Shown one piece after another: positions 5,649 to 9,320 of a stretch of DNA of 9,320 bases. How positions within the stretch are numbered: position 1 is the stretch's first letter; the number at the start of each line of letters is the position of its first letter. The stretch spans positions 1-9,320 of the forward strand of contig WJIN01000447.1 of NCBI GenBank assembly GCA_014730295.1. The letters are read 5' to 3'. Both the position numbers and the translations under genes were made by a program. Below the pieces are notes generated by a model. The model did no database searches and was not told where the DNA came from. It saw nothing but the letters and a program-made list of their open reading frames with translations. This DNA comes from Promethearchaeota archaeon. GTDB taxonomy: Archaea; Asgardarchaeota; Lokiarchaeia; Sigynarchaeales; SOKP01.

Positions 5649-6995
5649 ATGATATCTCCAACAAAAATACGATGGGATTTTTTTAGCATCTTGTATTTAA
5701 GTATCGCAGGGATTATCGGCTTTGTCTTAACTTACTTGATTATGCCCTATATTATTAAATATATGAAAAAAAAAGGTTATGTTGGAACAGATATCCACAA
5801 AAATACTCGTCCAGAAGTTGCCGAATCTGGCGGATTAGGAATGATAATTGGCTTTATCTTCCCCTCCATTTTTTTGGCGATCATTTTTACCGATTATAGA
5901 AATATCATCTTAATTGTATTAATTACAGTTTTTATTGCAGGTATTATTGGTTTTCTTGATGATAGAGTCAGACTGAGAACCCGCTATAAATTACTTTTAA
6001 CCCTATTGATTGGGTCAGCCGTGTTCCTGGCTAATTATCTTGGGTTTATCGCTATTCAGAATCCTGTACTTCCGATTCTGAGTCGATTACGGCTAAACAT
6101 GATCTATCCTATCTTAATCCCTTTGGTAGTAATCGTGTTTGCGAATACAGTAAATATGTTAGAGGGATATAACGGTGAGGGTTCAGGAACATGCATTATT
6201 GCCATTGGATTTTTATTAGTATGCAGCATCATTTGGAATACTATGGAAGGATTAATATTGTCTGTAATTTCTCTTTCTGTAATCATCCCTTTTTATCTCT
6301 TTAACAGATATCCTGCTAAAATATTTCCCGGAGATGTTGGCACCTTATCTATGGGCGTTATGATTGCAAGCATCGCCCTCTTTGGGGGGCTGCTCGCTGC
6401 GGCTTTCTGTACGCTATTAACCCATATTTCTAATAGTTTTTACTATATCTCCTCTGTGAGAGGGTTTTTTGAGAGTAAAGAGATCCATGAATTAAGAGAT
6501 GATATTATTTTACTTAAAGACGATAGGATTAGAGCATCAAAACAAAAAAATGCATTAATTACAATGCCCCGGATGATTTTAGCAAAAGGTCCCTTATCAG
6601 AATCACAATTAGTGGAAAAATTTTACTTAATTTCCATTATTAGCGGATTTTTAGGTATATTGACTACGATATTGATGTGTTTAACCTTGGAAGCAATTGA
6701 GATTTTATGGGTTATTGTTTTTTCACTGCCGTGTCTGGTGATTATTGGATTGCTGATGTATTTTTTTCCAAGAATTAGAGACATAGCAATTCAGATGCTC
6801 ATCTTGTATTTTATTGGAATCATTTTATTGTATTTAATTGATATTATAATTGTCCCAATTGAAATTACTATTGATTTGTATTTTATTAGGATCCCTCTTA
6901 ATATTGTACTTTCTGTTATTGCGGTCTTACCCGGACTGGGTGTGTGGTATATTTTAACAATAATATACTTAAATAAACAACTAGAGTTAGAATAA
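5649..6995 (+). CDS. Polyprenyl-phosphate HexNAc-1-phosphate transferase (GPT/Alg7-like, AglH-type)
   Basis: This 448-residue polytopic protein belongs to the MraY/WecA/GPT family, which transfers a sugar-1-phosphate (typically GlcNAc-1-P) from a UDP-sugar to a polyprenyl or dolichyl phosphate on the cytosolic membrane face; this is the first step of N-glycan lipid-linked precursor synthesis. Family motifs occur in order: DIHKNTRPEVAESGGLG (48-64), the acidic GFLDDRVRLR (101-110), NTVNMLEGYNG (166-176) and FPGDVGTLSMG (226-236). About ten hydrophobic segments are visible. Between 268 and 325 lies a long polar loop ending MPRMILAKGPLSESQLVEKF; a comparable PLSE-type loop sits near the end of eukaryotic GPT, which favours Alg7 over bacterial WecA. 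The length equals yeast Alg7 and exceeds most archaeal AglH. The ATG is supported by TM1 shortly after it. Substrate sugar and lipid are inferred. Confidence 0.9.
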   Translation: MISPTKIRWDFFSILYLSIAGIIGFVLTYLIMPYIIKYMKKKGYVGTDIHKNTRPEVAESGGLGMIIGFIFPSIFLAIIFTDYRNIILIVLITVFIAGIIGFLDDRVRLRTRYKLLLTLLIGSAVFLANYLGFIAIQNPVLPILSRLRLNMIYPILIPLVVIVFANTVNMLEGYNGEGSGTCIIAIGFLLVCSIIWNTMEGLILSVISLSVIIPFYLFNRYPAKIFPGDVGTLSMGVMIASIALFGGLLAAAFCTLLTHISNSFYYISSVRGFFESKEIHELRDDIILLKDDRIRASKQKNALITMPRMILAKGPLSESQLVEKFYLISIISGFLGILTTILMCLTLEAIEILWVIVFSLPCLVIIGLLMYFFPRIRDIAIQMLILYFIGIILLYLIDIIIVPIEITIDLYFIRIPLNIVLSVIAVLPGLGVWYILTIIYLNKQLELE

Positions 6996-7017
6996 TCAAT
7001 AATTTAAGAATAGAGGA

Positions 7018-7026
7018 TTTTATATT
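7018..7026 (+). promoter_or_regulatory. Possible TATA box for the M48 peptidase gene
   Basis: TTTTATATT lies 22 bp after the Alg7-like stop and about 45 bp ahead of the CTG at 7071. It would place transcription initiation near 7047 and leave room in the leader for the GGAG at 7061. This is only a pattern match in AT-rich DNA. Confidence 0.3.
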
Positions 7027-7060
7027 CAAATATATAGAAATCTATTAATTAGAAATCATA

Positions 7061-7064
7061 GGAG
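7061..7064 (+). promoter_or_regulatory. Shine-Dalgarno site pointing to a CTG start
   Basis: GGAG within ATAGGAGAT sits 6 nt ahead of CTG 7071, a near-ideal spacing. No ATG, GTG or TTG lies at a suitable distance in the protease frame, and an in-frame TAG occupies 7068-7070. Most genes in this window lack any such site, so its position here is informative about the start. Confidence 0.55.
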
Positions 7065-7070
7065 ATTTAG

Positions 7071-9320
7071 CTGAAGAAAAATTATCGATTAATTCTGTGT
7101 ATTACGATTTTATTTAGCTCCATTATTGCGTTTTTTTTACTTAATTGGCTTTTTTCAGTCGATATTTTTGGTCTCTTTACAAATTGGAGATTCATTATCA
7201 TATTATTCCTATTTCTAGTCTGTTTAGAGGAAATTTATATATGGGTAAAAAATGGTAAACGAAGCGAAATGTCTGATATTATTGCACTTTTCTTTTTCTT
7301 CTTCTTAATTTATTTTTTCACTGAAGACCTTCTCACATCACTCATGGGATCGTTTTCCATTTATCTTTGGATTGGAGTAGCAGAACTAAAAGATTATCCC
7401 GTGATAAATAAGATTCTGGTAATCTCTTTAGTCACATATAACGTCATATTTATCTCTGGATTAATTTCAGCATATTTCAATGATCCTTTCCTATTGAATA
7501 CTTCTTTTGCATTTTCATTTTGGATTATTTTAATTTTGGGCTTTATTCTTTTTGGTAGAAAGTATATTGTAGTCTGGAGATTTATGAGCCCTCAATATTT
7601 AACCCTTTTTCTCTATCTTTTAGGATGGATTGGAGTAGTTTTTATAAATCAATATACTCCTATCGATTTTTACAGATATATTTACCTAGTTTTGATTATT
7701 GTAAATGTTTTAATTTACTTCTCTTCTGGATATTTATTGGATAAACTCTTAGGAATTAAGAGAATTAAAGACGCAAAGATTGCAGAACTTGTGCAAGAAG
7801 TCAAAAAAAATCTAAATATTAAAGGTAGAGTAAAAGTGGGATTTGGACAATATCCAATATTAAACGCTATGGCATATGGGTCCTTTTTCGATAAAAGAAT
7901 AGCAATTATCGCAGAAAGCCTTGATAACCTACCAGAGGATGAACTTAAGGGAATTGTTGCGCACGAATTAGCCCATACTAAGGGAAACCATACCTTTATT
8001 TTAGCTTTAATCACAATTATGGATCTCATTATTCGATGGATTTTTGGATTTCCCGCCACCTATTATGATTATACTTTCGGAAATCCTCAAATCCCCTTCA
8101 TCCTTTTCTTGGGGATCAATTTAGGTATTTATATAGTATTATATTTTTTCGTAAGGATTTTGGAAGGATATGCAGATAGAAGGGCTAAAACAGGAGGTTA
8201 TGGACAAGAACTTGTTAAAGCATTATATAATTTAGAAAGTTTTTATGCATCTGGCAGAGAAATTGGATTAAATACCATGCTATTATGCGATGAAAAGATC
8301 TCAAGAGAAAATAAAATGCTGGATTATGTTAGTACGGCACAATATATTAATCAATCAATGATTAAACCGTCAAAACTCTCTCTTTTAGGAAATTTTCTGA
8401 ACTCTCATCCGCCAACGTATCATAGAATATTAGCTATTTTAGGTGATGAGATAAACCCTTATAAAGAAACATTGTTGCCTCTGTTGTATCTAAGAGAAAA
8501 GAATCAGAGGAAATTTGCTCAAAAATATTATCAAGCAAGAAAAGACTTCCAAACTATTGCAAATCAAAAGTTTAAAGAATTTTTCCGTATTGAAGATATA
8601 TCACAATTCCTAAACAATTTAGAACCTAATGAAAAATATAAGTATGACTTTCAAAAGAGCTTCCTATTTAGAAATATGATTAATGGTGAATATAAATATG
8701 GAAAATTGATAACTTTAAAGATTAAAAATGACATTTCTGATAAATTCTGTTTTAAGATTTTTAATCACATATCAAAAAAGAGTGAGTTTTTAAATCCTTC
8801 TCATTTTACAAAAACACAAGTAAATATCGGTGACCATTATATCTTCTCAAACGATAACTTGCTCACGCTTGAAGATATTCATTTTGATAATGACTCTAAA
8901 AGTGGTTTTTATATTTTTACCGATGAGAATAATAATCGTATTAAAAAATCAATTAAAAAAACCAAAATTCCTATTTCCATTGAAAAAATTCAAAATTTTC
9001 TTAATAATGATGTATTTCTCAAAAGAAAAGGTGTATTAGAAACAGCTGAATGTACAGCTCTTCATAAAAAAGATAATCTAAATGAATCTAAAATAGAATT
9101 AAAAAATTTATTAGGTGAAAATGGTGAAGCAATGGTTTTAACCCTTCAATTTAAAGATTTGATACTTAAGCCTAAGAATATTCAATTTGAAATAAAAAAA
9201 AAAGAAAGTAATATAGAAAATTCAAAAAAAATTTTAGAATGGATATCAAACAAAGAAATACGAGCATATTTTTATTTGAAAAAACCAGTAAATAATATAG
9301 AAATAGGGTATATTGAAAAA
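7071..9320 (+). CDS. Polytopic M48-family zinc metallopeptidase with long novel C-terminal extension (cut by window edge)
   Basis: The frame is open for 750 codons to the window end. About eight N-terminal hydrophobic segments (residues 6-225) precede an M48 (Ste24/HtpX) catalytic core. Its zinc site is HELAH (298-302, with H298, E299, H302), and the third ligand is E365 in LEGYADRRA with D369. The SHPPTYHRI segment (H446) is also typical. Two further membrane helices flank the core region (about 308-326 and 342-362). M48 enzymes degrade or process membrane proteins with the active site facing the cytosol. From about 460 onward, at least 290 residues form a charged, Lys/Asn-rich extension I do not recognise; typical HtpX is about 290 residues long. 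The frame has no ATG, GTG or TTG until Met67; CTG 7071 behind GGAG is preferred because residues 1-66 encode KKNYR plus two good membrane helices. The C-terminus is missing. Confidence 0.88.
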   Translation, partial: MKKNYRLILCITILFSSIIAFFLLNWLFSVDIFGLFTNWRFIIILFLFLVCLEEIYIWVKNGKRSEMSDIIALFFFFFLIYFFTEDLLTSLMGSFSIYLWIGVAELKDYPVINKILVISLVTYNVIFISGLISAYFNDPFLLNTSFAFSFWIILILGFILFGRKYIVVWRFMSPQYLTLFLYLLGWIGVVFINQYTPIDFYRYIYLVLIIVNVLIYFSSGYLLDKLLGIKRIKDAKIAELVQEVKKNLNIKGRVKVGFGQYPILNAMAYGSFFDKRIAIIAESLDNLPEDELKGIVAHELAHTKGNHTFILALITIMDLIIRWIFGFPATYYDYTFGNPQIPFILFLGINLGIYIVLYFFVRILEGYADRRAKTGGYGQELVKALYNLESFYASGREIGLNTMLLCDEKISRENKMLDYVSTAQYINQSMIKPSKLSLLGNFLNSHPPTYHRILAILGDEINPYKETLLPLLYLREKNQRKFAQKYYQARKDFQTIANQKFKEFFRIEDISQFLNNLEPNEKYKYDFQKSFLFRNMINGEYKYGKLITLKIKNDISDKFCFKIFNHISKKSEFLNPSHFTKTQVNIGDHYIFSNDNLLTLEDIHFDNDSKSGFYIFTDENNNRIKKSIKKTKIPISIEKIQNFLNNDVFLKRKGVLETAECTALHKKDNLNESKIELKNLLGENGEAMVLTLQFKDLILKPKNIQFEIKKKESNIENSKKILEWISNKEIRAYFYLKKPVNNIEIGYIEK

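Noticed and set aside
6104..6286. Minus-strand ORF of 60 codons
   Set aside because: It is antisense to conserved GPT motifs and has no independent support.
7715..8059. Minus-strand ORF of 114 codons
   Set aside because: It is antisense to the M48 catalytic core, including the HELAH motif, so the plus frame is the real one.
8830..9039. Plus-strand ORF of 69 codons in another frame
   Set aside because: The M48 frame stays open through the whole stretch; this frame yields only a low-complexity Phe/Ile/Lys-rich peptide.
1..9320. CRISPR array, insertion sequence or prophage features
   Set aside because: No regularly spaced repeats, transposase motifs, terminal inverted repeats or phage genes were seen.

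Overview
The window reads as chromosomal DNA of an archaeon, most likely an Asgard (Promethearchaeota, Lokiarchaeia-like) lineage. It is strongly AT-rich. It has an archaeal-type Sec61 beta, a tRNA without an encoded CCA tail but with a bulge-helix-bulge intron, TATA-like boxes ahead of genes, and few Shine-Dalgarno sites. The key lineage marker is what looks like a full-length homologue of ribophorin I (OST1), a subunit of the eukaryotic oligosaccharyltransferase; such homologues are known from Asgard archaea. The lineage is inferred from gene content, since no marker-gene tree could be made.

Layout. On the minus strand at the left edge lie a radical SAM protein cut by the window start (1-395) and Sec61 beta (497-706). 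A 154-bp divergent spacer separates these from plus-strand genes that fill the rest: a small MazG-type pyrophosphohydrolase with a Cys-rich tail (861-1154), the ribophorin I homologue (1244-3106), a Trm112-like zinc protein only 21 nt downstream (3128-3757), an intron-containing tRNA-Gln(TTG) (3812-3913), and a 586-bp stretch with no convincing gene (3914-4499). Then come a DUF354 GT-B-fold protein (4500-5594), an Alg7/GPT-type polyprenyl-phosphate sugar-1-phosphate transferase (5649-6995), and a polytopic M48 zinc metallopeptidase with a long unrecognised C-terminal extension that runs off the right edge (7071-9320).

Functional theme. Sec61 beta (protein translocation), ribophorin I (oligosaccharyltransferase) and the Alg7-like enzyme (first step of lipid-linked oligosaccharide synthesis) all belong to secretion and N-glycosylation. 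The DUF354 protein is a reasonable candidate for another sugar-handling enzyme of that pathway, and a membrane M48 protease fits membrane-protein quality control. Trm112 and the tRNA belong to translation. The genes are probably several transcription units; only ribophorin I and Trm112 look tightly coupled.

Points most worth a second look are: the 29-nt D-loop intron in tRNA-Gln, with a well-formed splice motif; the M48 gene, whose reading frame has no ATG, GTG or TTG for its first 66 codons and seems to begin at a CTG behind a good Shine-Dalgarno; the unrecognised C-terminal part of that protease; the full-length ribophorin I layout; and two mutually exclusive hairpins over the Trm112 stop codon.
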